Below are positions 17,056 to 25,857 of a DNA stretch of 64,000 bases, one piece after another. The translations under genes were made by a program, and so were the position numbers. Each line of letters opens with the position of its first letter. The stretch's first letter is position 1. The DNA comes from Gammaproteobacteria bacterium. GTDB taxonomy: Bacteria; Pseudomonadota; Gammaproteobacteria; Eutrophobiales; Eutrophobiaceae. Location: assembly GCA_030835405.1 (NCBI GenBank), contig JAURPG010000059.1, forward strand, positions 1 to 64,000, read 5' to 3'. Below the pieces are notes generated by a model. It did not search any database, was not told where the DNA came from, and saw only the letters and a list, made by a program, of their open reading frames with translations.

Positions 17056-17421
17056 ATGTGCGGAGACGACGACGATCACAGCCACCTTGATGATGACCTT
17101 TTTCATCACTTTTTAAATTCTGCAGAAAATTTTGGTGTGATACCGGACCAAAATCCACAACACACACCGTCTGATCTCACCGATAATGATGCCAGGGCCC
17201 TCTATATGGAAGGGTTGTTCAAGGCCGGATTAACCCGCGCCGTAAACGATGCCAGCAATATACACCATGGCCATAAAATGGATGTGGTAGCAGGACAGGC
17301 CATTGCCTTTGCCAGGCTTTCAGGAATGTTGGCAGCGCAGCTCCCTCCCGAGTCTAACCTGTTTCATACTGTTATCAGTGCCTTGATGGAAGCACATAAA
17401 CAAGCATCACATCACCATTAA
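17056..17421 (+). CDS. Small acidic and His-rich protein, possible metal-binding
   Basis: 121 residues with no recognised domain. The N-terminus is C-G-D-D-D-D-H-S-H-L-D-D-D-L-F-H-H, the middle has I-H-H-G-H-K and the C-terminus is H-K-Q-A-S-H-H-H. No signal peptide or membrane segment is seen, so it is likely cytoplasmic. A good ribosome site (GAAGGAGAAA) precedes ATG 17056. The composition suggests metal storage or delivery, which fits the NicO-type permease upstream and the paired permease halves that start 36 nt downstream. The function is inferred from composition and place only. Confidence 0.6.
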   Translation: MCGDDDDHSHLDDDLFHHFLNSAENFGVIPDQNPQHTPSDLTDNDARALYMEGLFKAGLTRAVNDASNIHHGHKMDVVAGQAIAFARLSGMLAAQLPPESNLFHTVISALMEAHKQASHHH

Positions 17422-17457
17422 TATACAGATATACACGGATTAATAAGAACATAAACC

Positions 17458-18066
17458 TTGTCTAGCAATAGCCAATTGGAACACCCGCCTCTTACTTTGC
17501 AAAGGCGTTTACATATCCTGATGCAGGCGGCCTTTGGCAAGACCTTCTGGGTGTTTGCCATCTTCGCGTTGGTGATGGGTATTCTGACTTACAATATTCT
17601 GGGCCCGGAAAAGTTTAACGAGGCCCTGAGTAACGATATCAAACACCTGCTGAGTATCATGCCCCGGGTGGTGGCTGCCCTGACCCTGGCAGGTTTCATC
17701 TGGATATTAATGCCGCGTGATAAATTTTCAAATCTGGTGGGCCGTTATCGTGGAATAAAGGGCATTATGCTGGCGTCATTTGCCGGTTTCATCACTCCCG
17801 GCGGACCATCTGCTGCGTTTCCCTTTCTTGCCATAATCGCCAGGGCGGGTGCTGACAGGGGTGTGATGGTTGCCTATATCACCAGTTGGGCAATCCTGGG
17901 TATACAACGGATCCTGGTTTGGGACCTGCCGTTTATGGGGGCAGAAATTACCATAACACGCTTTCTTGTAAGCATCCCGCTTCCCATCATTGCCGGTTTA
18001 ATTGCCCAGCAAATTCCCATCCCATTGGTGATAGGTGACGAACAGGAGCACAAGACATCATCATGA
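17458..18066 (+). CDS. Membrane permease half, first of a paralogous pair
   Basis: 202 residues with about five hydrophobic segments. A P-G-G-P motif (F-I-T-P-G-G-P-S-A-A-F-P-F) in mid-protein and I-T-S-W-A-I-L-G-I-Q-R-I-L-V-W-D-L-P align with the next protein, so the two are internal duplicates encoded separately. The layout resembles YraQ/ArsP-type permeases (DUF318), which normally carry two such halves in one chain; this assignment is moderate. The start is TTG at 17458; ATG 17521 is an alternative. The last 4 nt overlap the start of the next gene, so paired translation and a heterodimer are likely. Confidence 0.65.
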   Translation: MSSNSQLEHPPLTLQRRLHILMQAAFGKTFWVFAIFALVMGILTYNILGPEKFNEALSNDIKHLLSIMPRVVAALTLAGFIWILMPRDKFSNLVGRYRGIKGIMLASFAGFITPGGPSAAFPFLAIIARAGADRGVMVAYITSWAILGIQRILVWDLPFMGAEITITRFLVSIPLPIIAGLIAQQIPIPLVIGDEQEHKTSS

Positions 18067-18572
18067 ATACGGTGATGATTATCATCTACACGCTTCCAGT
18101 GGTACTGGGGATCTATGCCTGGTCACGTGGTGATGACAGTTTTAGAAAAGGCCTGAGCCGTGGGTTTGAACAATTTATTATCATTATCCCGAGGATGATC
18201 TGTGCGTTAATTGCCGCAGAATTCATGGCCATGTTGATCCCGGCGGAAGTGATCAGCCAGTTCCTGGGGGATGAGGCAGGACTCATTGCTGTATTGATTG
18301 GTTCATTGATGGGGATGATCGTACCATCGGGCCCGGTGATATCCTTTTCTATCGCTGCCACCATGTACAATGCCGGTGCCTCCGTTCCTGCCGTTATCGC
18401 CTTTCTTACTGCATGGAGTATCTTTTCCGCACACCGGATCCTGATTTACGAAATTCCACTGGTGGGCATGTCCTTCTTTCGAATTCGGGTACTTTCGGTA
18501 CTGGCGTTACCCATACTTGCAGGGACATTTACCCTACTATCAATAAAAATAGCCAGCCTGTTTCCAGGCTAG
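18063..18572 (+). CDS. Membrane permease half, second of a paralogous pair
   Basis: 169 residues with four or five membrane segments. I-V-P-S-G-P-V-I-S-F and L-T-A-W-S-I-F-S-A-H-R-I-L-I-Y-E-I-P correspond to the P-G-G-P and S-W-A-I-L-G motifs of the preceding protein. The ATG overlaps the previous stop (ATGA), a sign of coupled translation. Substrate is unknown; the His-rich protein and NicO-type permease upstream make a metal or metalloid plausible. It ends 24 nt from the convergent Rieske oxygenase gene, with a weak hairpin at its stop codon. Confidence 0.65.
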   Translation: MNTVMIIIYTLPVVLGIYAWSRGDDSFRKGLSRGFEQFIIIIPRMICALIAAEFMAMLIPAEVISQFLGDEAGLIAVLIGSLMGMIVPSGPVISFSIAATMYNAGASVPAVIAFLTAWSIFSAHRILIYEIPLVGMSFFRIRVLSVLALPILAGTFTLLSIKIASLFPG

Positions 18573-18596
18573 CCATTTTATGATCATAAGAAAATT

Positions 18597-19916
18597 TTAG
18601 ACAGAGGTATGGGGCTCGTCTTGCTTGACCCTTACCGCCTCCTTCGCACCGTCAAGAAACTTTTGGTCTTTCGGAAGCAGAACCGAGACCGACCTCACCT
18701 TATGGTGTTCAGGATCTACCCCTTCAGGTAACTCACCATAATTCTCAAGCGCCTCAATAGCATTAAATATCTTGCGGCGCGCCATCATTATTCCCTTATC
18801 AGTAGGGGCCAGCATTTCATAGGTCCGGTCACAGATTCCACCCCAGGCAACACGCTCACCAGTCTCAGGATCAATGCTCGCCATACTTTCCTGTAGGGAT
18901 GAATCCTGAATGGCAATCCCTTCAATACCACTATAGGTTAAACCCTGCTTTTGTGCCTCGCGATCCATTAAGTAGTCGTTTGCCCTGTTTGCCTTAGGAG
19001 TATATGTCCCGGGAATATAGGCGCAATGTATACCAGCACCTTGCTCCATGGCTTCCCGTTCTTGATCTGTCAACGGCCGGTTAGGCTTATAGTCAAAACT
19101 CCATGCCCAGCAATTTTTATCATCAATGGGGACCCAGAAGTGTCCGTGCACAGGATAGTCACCCCTGGGTGGAACCATGGTGAAAAACGGCATCAACCAG
19201 GGCGTTATCCGCCAGTAGTGCTGTTCGTCTTCAGCATTTCTTCGGGCAGCTATCATTAATCCGCCTTCATAATCTTCAACTTCAAATTTTGGTTTCAGGT
19301 CAGCCATGTTGTACTTGTTACCCTTTGCACCTTTAAACAAAGGATCACTTTCCAGATTATGACCGTGAAGGAAAGACACATGGCTGGAGTCTATCCCTCC
19401 CTCCAGGGCCTGTAACCAGTTACTTTCCTGATGACGCTTGGAGATAAACCGTTGATCAGCAGGCATGTTACAGACTTCATATTCCGGTAACGGCGGCTGG
19501 TTTTCAGGGTCACCCATGTAGGTCCATAATATCCCACCCTTCTCTACCAGAGGATATGATTTCAGCTTGATGTTGGTACAAAATTCAGGGGATTCTGAAG
19601 GCACATCAATACACTTCCCGTTAACATCAAACTTCCAACCATGATAGGGACAGCGAAGCCCACTATCCTCGTTTCTTCCAAACCATAATGAGACACAACG
19701 ATGAGCACAGAATTCATCTATTAACCCCAGGCGACCTTCCGTGTCCCTGAATGCCACCATATATTCGGACAGGAGCTGGACCCTGACCGGGGGGCAATCC
19801 GCCTCAGGGAGTTCCTCTGCAAGAAGCGCAGGTATCCAGTAGCATCTAAAAAGTTTACCCATTGGAGTATTGGGGCCTGTTTTACATAACTGGTCATTCT
19901 TCTCTTTTGAAAGCAT
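18597..19916 (-). CDS. Rieske-type aromatic-ring oxygenase, phthalate 4,5-dioxygenase-like
   Basis: 439 residues. The Rieske [2Fe-2S] ligands are C70-x-H72 and C89-x2-H92, in F-C-A-H-R-C-V-S-L and R-C-P-Y-H-G-W-K-F-D. The mononuclear iron site follows the D-x2-H-x4-H pattern (D176, H179, H184 in D-S-S-H-V-S-F-L-H). Length and the single-component layout fit the phthalate dioxygenase/vanillate demethylase group, which needs a separate reductase; none is in the window. The cytoplasmic reaction would be hydroxylation or O-demethylation of an aromatic acid. The ATG at 19916 has GAGGAG upstream. A near-paralog with a nonsense codon lies at 57511-58836. Confidence 0.9.
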   Translation of the reverse strand: MLSKEKNDQLCKTGPNTPMGKLFRCYWIPALLAEELPEADCPPVRVQLLSEYMVAFRDTEGRLGLIDEFCAHRCVSLWFGRNEDSGLRCPYHGWKFDVNGKCIDVPSESPEFCTNIKLKSYPLVEKGGILWTYMGDPENQPPLPEYEVCNMPADQRFISKRHQESNWLQALEGGIDSSHVSFLHGHNLESDPLFKGAKGNKYNMADLKPKFEVEDYEGGLMIAARRNAEDEQHYWRITPWLMPFFTMVPPRGDYPVHGHFWVPIDDKNCWAWSFDYKPNRPLTDQEREAMEQGAGIHCAYIPGTYTPKANRANDYLMDREAQKQGLTYSGIEGIAIQDSSLQESMASIDPETGERVAWGGICDRTYEMLAPTDKGIMMARRKIFNAIEALENYGELPEGVDPEHHKVRSVSVLLPKDQKFLDGAKEAVRVKQDEPHTSV

Positions 19917-20247
19917 TGATAAAACTCCTCGCCTTGTAATTATTATTTCTAGCTTTTTATATCCGGCATATGCCTATTGGCTACCAGCTAATGGTATAAG
20001 ATGCCATAACTGGTAACTATTTGGATTTGATATTGTTCACCAGTTCTCGGGTGAATGCCGGATAAAACGGTATTAAGACTCCGAATATTACCATTTATCC
20101 ATATTCCTAACAATCTGATACGTAATTGTAATTATTTCCTGATCGAGAGGCTATGTTGCATGGATTCTCGATGCAATTCCGCTTAAACTTCATGTTATTT
20201 TTAATAATAATATTATTTTTTTGAAACCAACGCTTTGGGGATATTCA
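19917..20247. promoter_or_regulatory. Divergent promoter region, Rieske oxygenase / PanB-like gene
   Basis: 331 nt without a gene between divergent starts. It holds a 10-bp palindrome GGCATATGCC at 19965-19974 near the Rieske start, a looser dyad around 19984-20012, and a very AT-rich run at 20190-20222 ahead of the PanB-like gene. Promoters in both directions are expected by position; the palindrome could be an operator. No binding protein can be named. Confidence 0.4.
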
Positions 20248-21075
20248 ATGGCAGATAAAGTAACGATTCCAAAACTTCAACAGATGAAGGAAAACGGAGA
20301 AAAGATAGTCGGCGTGGTCGCCTGGGATTACCACATGGCCTGTATTGCCGATCGTGCCGGCGTTGATATCATCTCAGTGGGTGATACAGTCGGGATTAAT
20401 TTATGGGGACAGGACAATCCGCTGGAAGTCACTATGGACCAGATGATCACTGTGACCCAGGCAGTGCGGCGTGGAACCAAACGCGCACTCGTGAGTGCCG
20501 ATTTTCCCTATGGTCCTTTGCAAGAAGGTGCCGAGGCCGCCGTACGGGCGGGGATACGCATGGTCAAAGAGGCCGGCATTGATGTGATCAAACTCGATGG
20601 GGCAGCCGATTTTCCCGAGGCTGTTACAGCGCTAACACGTGCGGGAATTCCTGTGTGGGCCCAATTTGGGATCACTCCACAGACCGCACTGAAATACGGC
20701 ATGGATTATTCTGCGGTCTCCAAACCGGGAGTCGAGGTCCCCTCTGCCATGAGCGAACATCTGATCAATGAAGCGAAAATGCTTGAGGAGGCCGGGGCAG
20801 TCATGCTGAATTTCACCAATTCCGGACCGGTTGTCGGCCCGGCGGTGACCGCTGCAGTTTCCATCCCTGTCATTGGTGGCCTCGGTGGAGGTCCGTGGCT
20901 AGACGGCCGAGTCAGACTTGCGAATACAGCCATAGGGTATGGCGTCAAATTCCTCGACGAGGAACGTGACACCTATGCGAATGTCTCACGCTCCATGCTG
21001 GAGGCATTCACGACAATGGTTTGTGAGGTACGTGACGGCCAGCAGATCAAGAGTGGTTCCCCATTAAAGAAATAA
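20248..21075 (+). CDS. PanB-family (ketopantoate hydroxymethyltransferase-like) protein with altered active site
   Basis: 275 residues. The PanB plan is clear: A-W-D-Y-H-M-A, A-G-V-D-I-I-S-V-G-D-T (D46, metal ligand), S-A-D-F-P-Y-G (D85, metal ligand), then V-I-K-L-D-G-A and G-I-T-P-Q. In E. coli PanB the third region has Glu114 and a later Glu181 acts as base. Here the first is Asp117 and the second region reads M-L-N-F-T-N-S-G-P with no Glu. So ketopantoate synthesis is unlikely, and an aldol-type or retro-aldol reaction on another 2-oxo acid is an inference. The ATG at 20248 has TTGGGGA upstream; an upstream in-frame TTG at 20221 lacks one. It is followed 12 nt later by a hydrolase gene. 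Confidence 0.75.
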   Translation: MADKVTIPKLQQMKENGEKIVGVVAWDYHMACIADRAGVDIISVGDTVGINLWGQDNPLEVTMDQMITVTQAVRRGTKRALVSADFPYGPLQEGAEAAVRAGIRMVKEAGIDVIKLDGAADFPEAVTALTRAGIPVWAQFGITPQTALKYGMDYSAVSKPGVEVPSAMSEHLINEAKMLEEAGAVMLNFTNSGPVVGPAVTAAVSIPVIGGLGGGPWLDGRVRLANTAIGYGVKFLDEERDTYANVSRSMLEAFTTMVCEVRDGQQIKSGSPLKK

Positions 21076-21087
21076 AAGAGGTCAATC

Positions 21088-21942
21088 ATGCCAATAGCCG
21101 AAATAAATGGAATCAAAACCAACTATGAAGTGAAGGGTGACGGCCCATCACTACTTATGTATTCTCCAGGCGGCTTTGACGCCTCCATGGATAAGTGGAG
21201 CAACCTGGGGGTTTATAAAAAGATAAAGTTATTAGACCATCTACCTGAAAAATATACCTGTATCACATTTGACCGCAGGGAGACCGGCCTGTCAGGTGGA
21301 AAGGTGGAACGGATCACCTGGGACCATTATGTGGCACAAGGCAAGGGCCTGCTGGATCACCTGGGCTATGACAAGGCCCACCTGTTGGGTGGGTGCATGG
21401 GGGTGTGTCCTGTTACTGTGTTTTCGGTCAAACATCCAGAGATGGTCCTCAGCCAGATCCTCTACTGGCCCGTGGGTGGCGCCAAGTTCAGGATTCGGGG
21501 CCATGACCGGTTCAATACCCACCTGGCATTAATAGAAGATAAAGGCCTTGATGGGGTAGTAGAGCTGGCATTGAATACCAAGGAAGGCTTTGGCAAGGAT
21601 CCCCGGGTTGGTCCGTGGGCACCGGTTATCAGGAGTGACAGCGAGTTTGCTAAAAATTATGCACAGCTGGATGTAGAGCAATATAAATTGATTATCAAGG
21701 GAATGGGTCGAACCTTGTTGGATAGAGACACCGCGCCGGGTGCGGAGCCAGAGGACTTATTAAGGTTAAATATTCCGACTTACATTGTCCCGGGCAAGGA
21801 CATTGCCCATTCAACCGCCGCTGCCCGCTTCCTGGAAGAATGTATCCCCGGTGCAGAATACTGGGACATTCCACCTGATGAACAGACGGAGGAAAATGTC
21901 CCTGCGCGGTTACTGGAATTTTTAGACGGGGCCGCTACATAG
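21088..21942 (+). CDS. Alpha/beta hydrolase with Cys nucleophile
   Basis: 284 residues. The fold is recognisable from the H-G-like oxyanion stretch Y-S-P-G-G-F-D, the F-D-R-R-E-T-G-L-S-G turn and the nucleophile elbow L-L-G-G-C-M-G-V, in which Cys103 replaces the common Ser. Dienelactone hydrolases also use Cys, but with a different surrounding motif. A candidate acid (D in V-P-G-K-D-I-A-H-S) is present, yet no His occurs after that segment, so the triad may be rearranged or lost. No signal peptide. It lies 12 nt after the PanB-like gene with a ribosome site AGAGG, so the two probably act on consecutive intermediates. Confidence 0.75.
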   Translation: MPIAEINGIKTNYEVKGDGPSLLMYSPGGFDASMDKWSNLGVYKKIKLLDHLPEKYTCITFDRRETGLSGGKVERITWDHYVAQGKGLLDHLGYDKAHLLGGCMGVCPVTVFSVKHPEMVLSQILYWPVGGAKFRIRGHDRFNTHLALIEDKGLDGVVELALNTKEGFGKDPRVGPWAPVIRSDSEFAKNYAQLDVEQYKLIIKGMGRTLLDRDTAPGAEPEDLLRLNIPTYIVPGKDIAHSTAAARFLEECIPGAEYWDIPPDEQTEENVPARLLEFLDGAAT

Positions 21943-21968
21943 GCTCCGTTTAAAACCTTTCAAAAAGA

Positions 21969-22913
21969 TTACGCGATCAAATCGAGAGTCGATGGGACAA
22001 ACACTTTATCTAGCTCCACCGGTTCCCTCAAGATATGTTGTGACGCCGCTGTTTTGAACAGGTAGTCCAGCATCCCCATGTTAGGCTCTATACCATAAGG
22101 CAGTGGGTCTGCACCCATTTCGTGCAGCCTCAGGTAAAGCCTGTCTATGGCGGTGGGTTCTTCAAGCTTTCCACCGAGCAACTGCTCCATATAAATCCGT
22201 TTCGATTCAGCAAATGCATTGAATATTGAAACCGCTACGTCCGGGTATTTCTCCAGTATCTCATCCCGTATCACTACCAGATGATTAATCGGATAATGTC
22301 CGTTACGTTGAAAAGCACTAATCCCCGCCTCCTGGGGATCGGCAATGACAGACTGTATATCGGGATGATCAGTCTTGATATTAACAGCAGCGGCCAGTTT
22401 CCCATCCAGTAACATTTGCTGGATATCCTTGTCTGCATCGATGGGTTTAACATTTGAAGGTGGTTTATAGGCCTCGACATGCTCATCACCGGAGAGCAAC
22501 CAGTTCACCTTGTCCAGGTCTACTCCGTATTCTTCCTGCAAAACCGATCTTGCCCATACACCGGTTGTAACAGTATAGCCACGGTTTACGCCCACCTGCT
22601 TGCCTTCCAGTTCCCTGGGGTCAGAGACTGGGTGATTGACGTTATGCAATATTGCACCATGGTGAAAATCCCTCACCAGAAACATCGGTATGCCGGTAAA
22701 TTTCACGCCATGCTCCTTGGCACATAAATATGTGGTCAATGCCATTTCACAGACATCAAATTCCAGGTCACGGACCATTCGCCGAAAGGCATGGACCAGT
22801 ACCGGTACTTCTTCAAATTCAAGTTCAAACCCCTCTGGTTTAACCAAGCCTTCCTTCAAGGCCTTGTTATTTCCCTGGGTACGGGTAACTGTTTTCAATA
22901 CCGGTAATGCCAT
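21969..22913 (-). CDS. 4,5-dihydroxyphthalate decarboxylase-like protein
   Basis: 314 residues with the two-lobe binding-protein fold but no signal peptide. The opening K-A-L-K-E-G-L-V-K-P-E-G, the R-R-M-V-R-D-L-E-F-D-V-C-E-M-A-L-T-T-Y segment and G-K-Q-V-G-V-N-R-G-Y follow the pattern of Pht5-type 4,5-dihydroxyphthalate decarboxylases. Known members produce protocatechuate from 4,5-dihydroxyphthalate. With a phthalate-dioxygenase-like Rieske gene nearby and LigJ/LigK in the same block, a phthalate-to-protocatechuate 4,5-cleavage route would make sense, but the dihydrodiol dehydrogenase and ring-cleavage genes are absent here. An NMT1/THI5-type role is the alternative. The ATG at 22913 has GGAGG upstream. 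Confidence 0.65.
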   Translation of the reverse strand: MALPVLKTVTRTQGNNKALKEGLVKPEGFELEFEEVPVLVHAFRRMVRDLEFDVCEMALTTYLCAKEHGVKFTGIPMFLVRDFHHGAILHNVNHPVSDPRELEGKQVGVNRGYTVTTGVWARSVLQEEYGVDLDKVNWLLSGDEHVEAYKPPSNVKPIDADKDIQQMLLDGKLAAAVNIKTDHPDIQSVIADPQEAGISAFQRNGHYPINHLVVIRDEILEKYPDVAVSIFNAFAESKRIYMEQLLGGKLEEPTAIDRLYLRLHEMGADPLPYGIEPNMGMLDYLFKTAASQHILREPVELDKVFVPSTLDLIA

Positions 22914-23140
22914 TTGCGTCCTCCAAAAAGTCGAATAGCTGTTGTTATTCTTGATAAAGGCTTAATTATACAACCAAATAACGCCAAGATTCTCCCAATG
23001 TTACTGTATGAAAGAATTTAGGAATAATTACAAAAGGGTTTATTCAGTTTGTATAATAATCATATCCTGTTGTTATAAAAACCGGAAATACTAGGGTAGC
23101 ATACCCAAATATTGGGGCACTTCCAGGAGAGAGATTGAAA

Positions 23141-23818
23141 ATGACATACAGACAGACTCAACGGCAAAATATCCTTGCCGCATTATTCCTGTTAGCGATC
23201 AGCCTGAATAGTCACGCGCATGAATATTCAAATCTCAATGAGGTAATGATTGATCGGGCCAATGACTCAATTGCAAACAGTGTCTTGCAGGTACAGTCGT
23301 TTCTCACGGAAATTTTTCGCAAGACCTATGTTCCTGATGATTGGCCTGACAGGAAACTGACGATCTTGCGCAATGACCTCATGCATCAGAAAGAAGAGGC
23401 CAATATGAGCCTGGATTATTTTGCTGCCAATGGTGTCAATATTCAGACCCAGGAAGTACTGTGGGATAACCCCCTGGCGGGAAGATCAATGGCCGCAAAC
23501 CAGGCAGTAGAAACAGCATTCGGTTTCCTGAAGTATATAATTACCCTGGAAAATCAGGATATCTTTATCAAGGAGATCTATTCCGGTGGCCAGTCAGCTC
23601 ATATGTATAACCTCCTGACGGCTTACAGGGAAAAGATGGCACTGTATAAGGCAATCTTTGATAAGGTCCCGGGCCCGAACCAGGTAGGAGAATCTGTTAC
23701 TGACGAGACAGCAGTCGCCGAAGTCAGGGAAACAACAACTGTCCCTTACCTGGTGGGACTATTACTATTTTGTATTGTGGTGGTTGGATTGATATTAAAA
23801 AAACAATCGCTTATTTAA
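23141..23818 (+). CDS. Secreted membrane-anchored protein of unknown function
   Basis: 225 residues with no recognised domain. There is an N-terminal signal peptide (about residues 1-27, ending N-S-H-A), a mostly helical periplasmic region (residues 28-195) and a single C-terminal membrane helix (Y-L-V-G-L-L-L-F-C-I) ending with K-K-Q-S-L-I. It should sit in the inner membrane with its body in the periplasm. ATG 23141 follows AGGAGAG; a TTG six bases upstream is less likely. It converges with the mxaL-like gene 50 nt away, but no functional tie is visible. Confidence 0.65.
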   Translation: MTYRQTQRQNILAALFLLAISLNSHAHEYSNLNEVMIDRANDSIANSVLQVQSFLTEIFRKTYVPDDWPDRKLTILRNDLMHQKEEANMSLDYFAANGVNIQTQEVLWDNPLAGRSMAANQAVETAFGFLKYIITLENQDIFIKEIYSGGQSAHMYNLLTAYREKMALYKAIFDKVPGPNQVGESVTDETAVAEVRETTTVPYLVGLLLFCIVVVGLILKKQSLI

Positions 23819-23868
23819 TTTCAGACAGATGATAATGAAGCAAAAAACAGAAGATCACATGATTCTGC

Positions 23869-24822
23869 TTAAACAAACCAGAGTAGTATTGCGAAACTAA
23901 GTACCCACAGAATTGAGACCACCGTGGTATACATGGGTCCTGACGTAGACAATGCAGACATCCTTATCCCCAGAAACTGACTGATGTCCTCAACGGCATT
24001 GATGCTCTCTGCCCTCACATAGATACCATCATCCAGGTTTTCACCTGCAATCAATTGCATGATCTCGGTATTTGGGATGGTATAAACCTGGCCACCAATA
24101 TCTTCAAATCCCAGGAACGTCCCGGCATCATCGTATACCGGTATCCCCTCTGGAATGTCCAATGACCCTACTTGCAAGGATATAATCTTTATATTGTTGG
24201 TACGAAGGTCTTCCAGTGCCGTTTCGATCTCTCCCCTCTCCAGGGTCCTTTCACCATCGGATATCACGATCAGATATTTTCGGGTCTCCTGCTCCTGATA
24301 CTCCTCCGGCAGATTTTCAAATAAGGGCACAACACCCTGGAGTGCGGCGCCAATATCTGACCCCGGTTGGGTCAGGATTCCAGGGGCCAGTGAATATTCT
24401 ATGACCTCCCGAATCTGCGGCAAGTTACCGTCCCATCCCATTATCATTTCTGATTTTGCTGTAAATCCGGTAATACCCACCATGACATTTGCACCCGAAG
24501 AGTCCAGGGCATTCATAATGGGCAATAAAATTCTCTGGGCTCGTTGCAGTCGGGTGCCAACGTCACCATGCTCGCGGGGATCCGGTGCCGCCCCCATGCT
24601 GAGAGAAAGGTCAGTGGTCATGGCCACCATGACAGGCGTGTCCTCCAGCATATAAGACCTGTCCATTTGTTCGATATAGACCATGACAGCCAGGGCAACA
24701 GTAATAAGTAGAAACATTACAATTGAAACCTGGCGACTGGATTTACCCGTACTGATCATCCAGTACCGTGCCCAGTACACAATGATCAATAAAACAACGG
24801 TAAATACACCAGCCAGTATCAT
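23869..24822 (-). CDS. VWA-domain membrane protein, MxaL-like
   Basis: 317 residues: two N-terminal membrane helices (about 2-16 and 33-50), a von Willebrand A domain with the MIDAS motif D71-L-S-L-S, a later G-S-D-I-G and V-I-S-D-G-E, and a C-terminal membrane helix. This is the last gene of a six-gene set in the order MoxR, DUF58, membrane protein, VWA, anchored helical protein, VWA, which matches mxaRSACKL. In methylotrophs that set is required for calcium insertion into methanol dehydrogenase. It could equally be a Bat-type stress cluster. It lies 20 nt after the preceding gene, so is surely cotranscribed. Confidence 0.75.
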   Translation of the reverse strand: MILAGVFTVVLLIIVYWARYWMISTGKSSRQVSIVMFLLITVALAVMVYIEQMDRSYMLEDTPVMVAMTTDLSLSMGAAPDPREHGDVGTRLQRAQRILLPIMNALDSSGANVMVGITGFTAKSEMIMGWDGNLPQIREVIEYSLAPGILTQPGSDIGAALQGVVPLFENLPEEYQEQETRKYLIVISDGERTLERGEIETALEDLRTNNIKIISLQVGSLDIPEGIPVYDDAGTFLGFEDIGGQVYTIPNTEIMQLIAGENLDDGIYVRAESINAVEDISQFLGIRMSALSTSGPMYTTVVSILWVLSFAILLWFV

Positions 24823-24842
24823 TTTTTTAAACCCAATCTATT

Positions 24843-25850
24843 CTAAAAAAGTGGATCCGGTGTGGAAACGGCACCTGCTTCACCTTCTGTCAGTGTAGTT
24901 GGGTCACCTTTTCCTGCGCCAGGTGTGGATTCGGCTTCAGTCAGCGATAACATGTAATCAAATAATCGTTTGGACAATTCTGCGTCGGGGTCGGCCTGCA
25001 GGCTTTGGCGCAGATAATTGACGGCCTGAAAATAATTCTCCGGTTCAAGTCGAGTGAGAAACAGTTCCCATTGCAACCTGCCCAGGCTGTAATAAACCAG
25101 CCCCAGCATTTCATTGTCATTGGAATTTGAGTACATACCGCTTAGTAATACCCGTGAGGTTCCCATCTCACCAATTTGAGAAAGATATATTGCCCGGTTA
25201 AATGTCACGGAGTTTAGATATCCTGAATCTTCACGAAGATAATTTGCTGTCGGCAAAAGGTATATTGGTGGGTTTTGGATATCTGAATGTAACTCATCAA
25301 ATGCAATAGCATAAATATCCTGTAGCTGTGCCATATCCGTAGAGAGTGAAGATATGGCATCAGACGCTTCCTGGAGGACGTCCACAGGGGCGTCTTCCTC
25401 TTGCTGCTTTTCTTTTATCAAACCCTGAATGGTTTGAAATTCCGACTGGACCTGTTCCATGGTCCCAACCGGGCCTTCGCGAAAATGCTCAGCCATCACC
25501 TCATAGGTTGCCTCGAATCGTGACGATATTTCAGCCTGGCCATTTAGGGAGGTAATTATAGATTGAAATTGATCCTGCAATCCGCTTAATTCTTCACCCC
25601 GGGTTTTTTCCAACATTAAACTGAAAAGTTCCTGATTGCTCTGTTCTATCTTTGGTGTATATCGGCTATAAAACAGGTGTGCCTGTACACCAGTAATAAT
25701 CAACGCTAGTGATATAGCAATAATCAGGTAAGAGATTTGAGTTTTTCTTTTTTGAATCCAGGAAACAAGACCGGATGAAATGTTACTCTGGTTTATTTCG
25801 CCACCGGATTCAGGTGATGTTTCATCACTGATTTCTACTTCATTATTCAT
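24843..25850 (-). CDS. Membrane-anchored coiled/TPR-like protein, MxaK-like position
   Basis: 335 residues. A cytoplasmic N-terminal stretch is followed by one membrane helix (about residues 40-62) and a long helical periplasmic part, with a TPR-like repeat near the end (Y-Y-S-L-G-R-L-Q-W-E and Y-L-R-Q-S-L-Q-A-D-P). Sequence likeness to MxaK is not evident by eye; the call rests on gene order between two VWA genes. It is likely a scaffold in the complex. Spacing is 7 nt to the VWA gene upstream and 20 nt to the one downstream. It is longer than known MxaK proteins. Confidence 0.6.
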   Translation of the reverse strand: MNNEVEISDETSPESGGEINQSNISSGLVSWIQKRKTQISYLIIAISLALIITGVQAHLFYSRYTPKIEQSNQELFSLMLEKTRGEELSGLQDQFQSIITSLNGQAEISSRFEATYEVMAEHFREGPVGTMEQVQSEFQTIQGLIKEKQQEEDAPVDVLQEASDAISSLSTDMAQLQDIYAIAFDELHSDIQNPPIYLLPTANYLREDSGYLNSVTFNRAIYLSQIGEMGTSRVLLSGMYSNSNDNEMLGLVYYSLGRLQWELFLTRLEPENYFQAVNYLRQSLQADPDAELSKRLFDYMLSLTEAESTPGAGKGDPTTLTEGEAGAVSTPDPLF

Positions 25851-25857
25851 GACAGTA

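Noticed and set aside
18541-18572. Short hairpin at the stop of the second permease half
   Set aside because: Only about six paired bases and no T-run, so not listed as a terminator.
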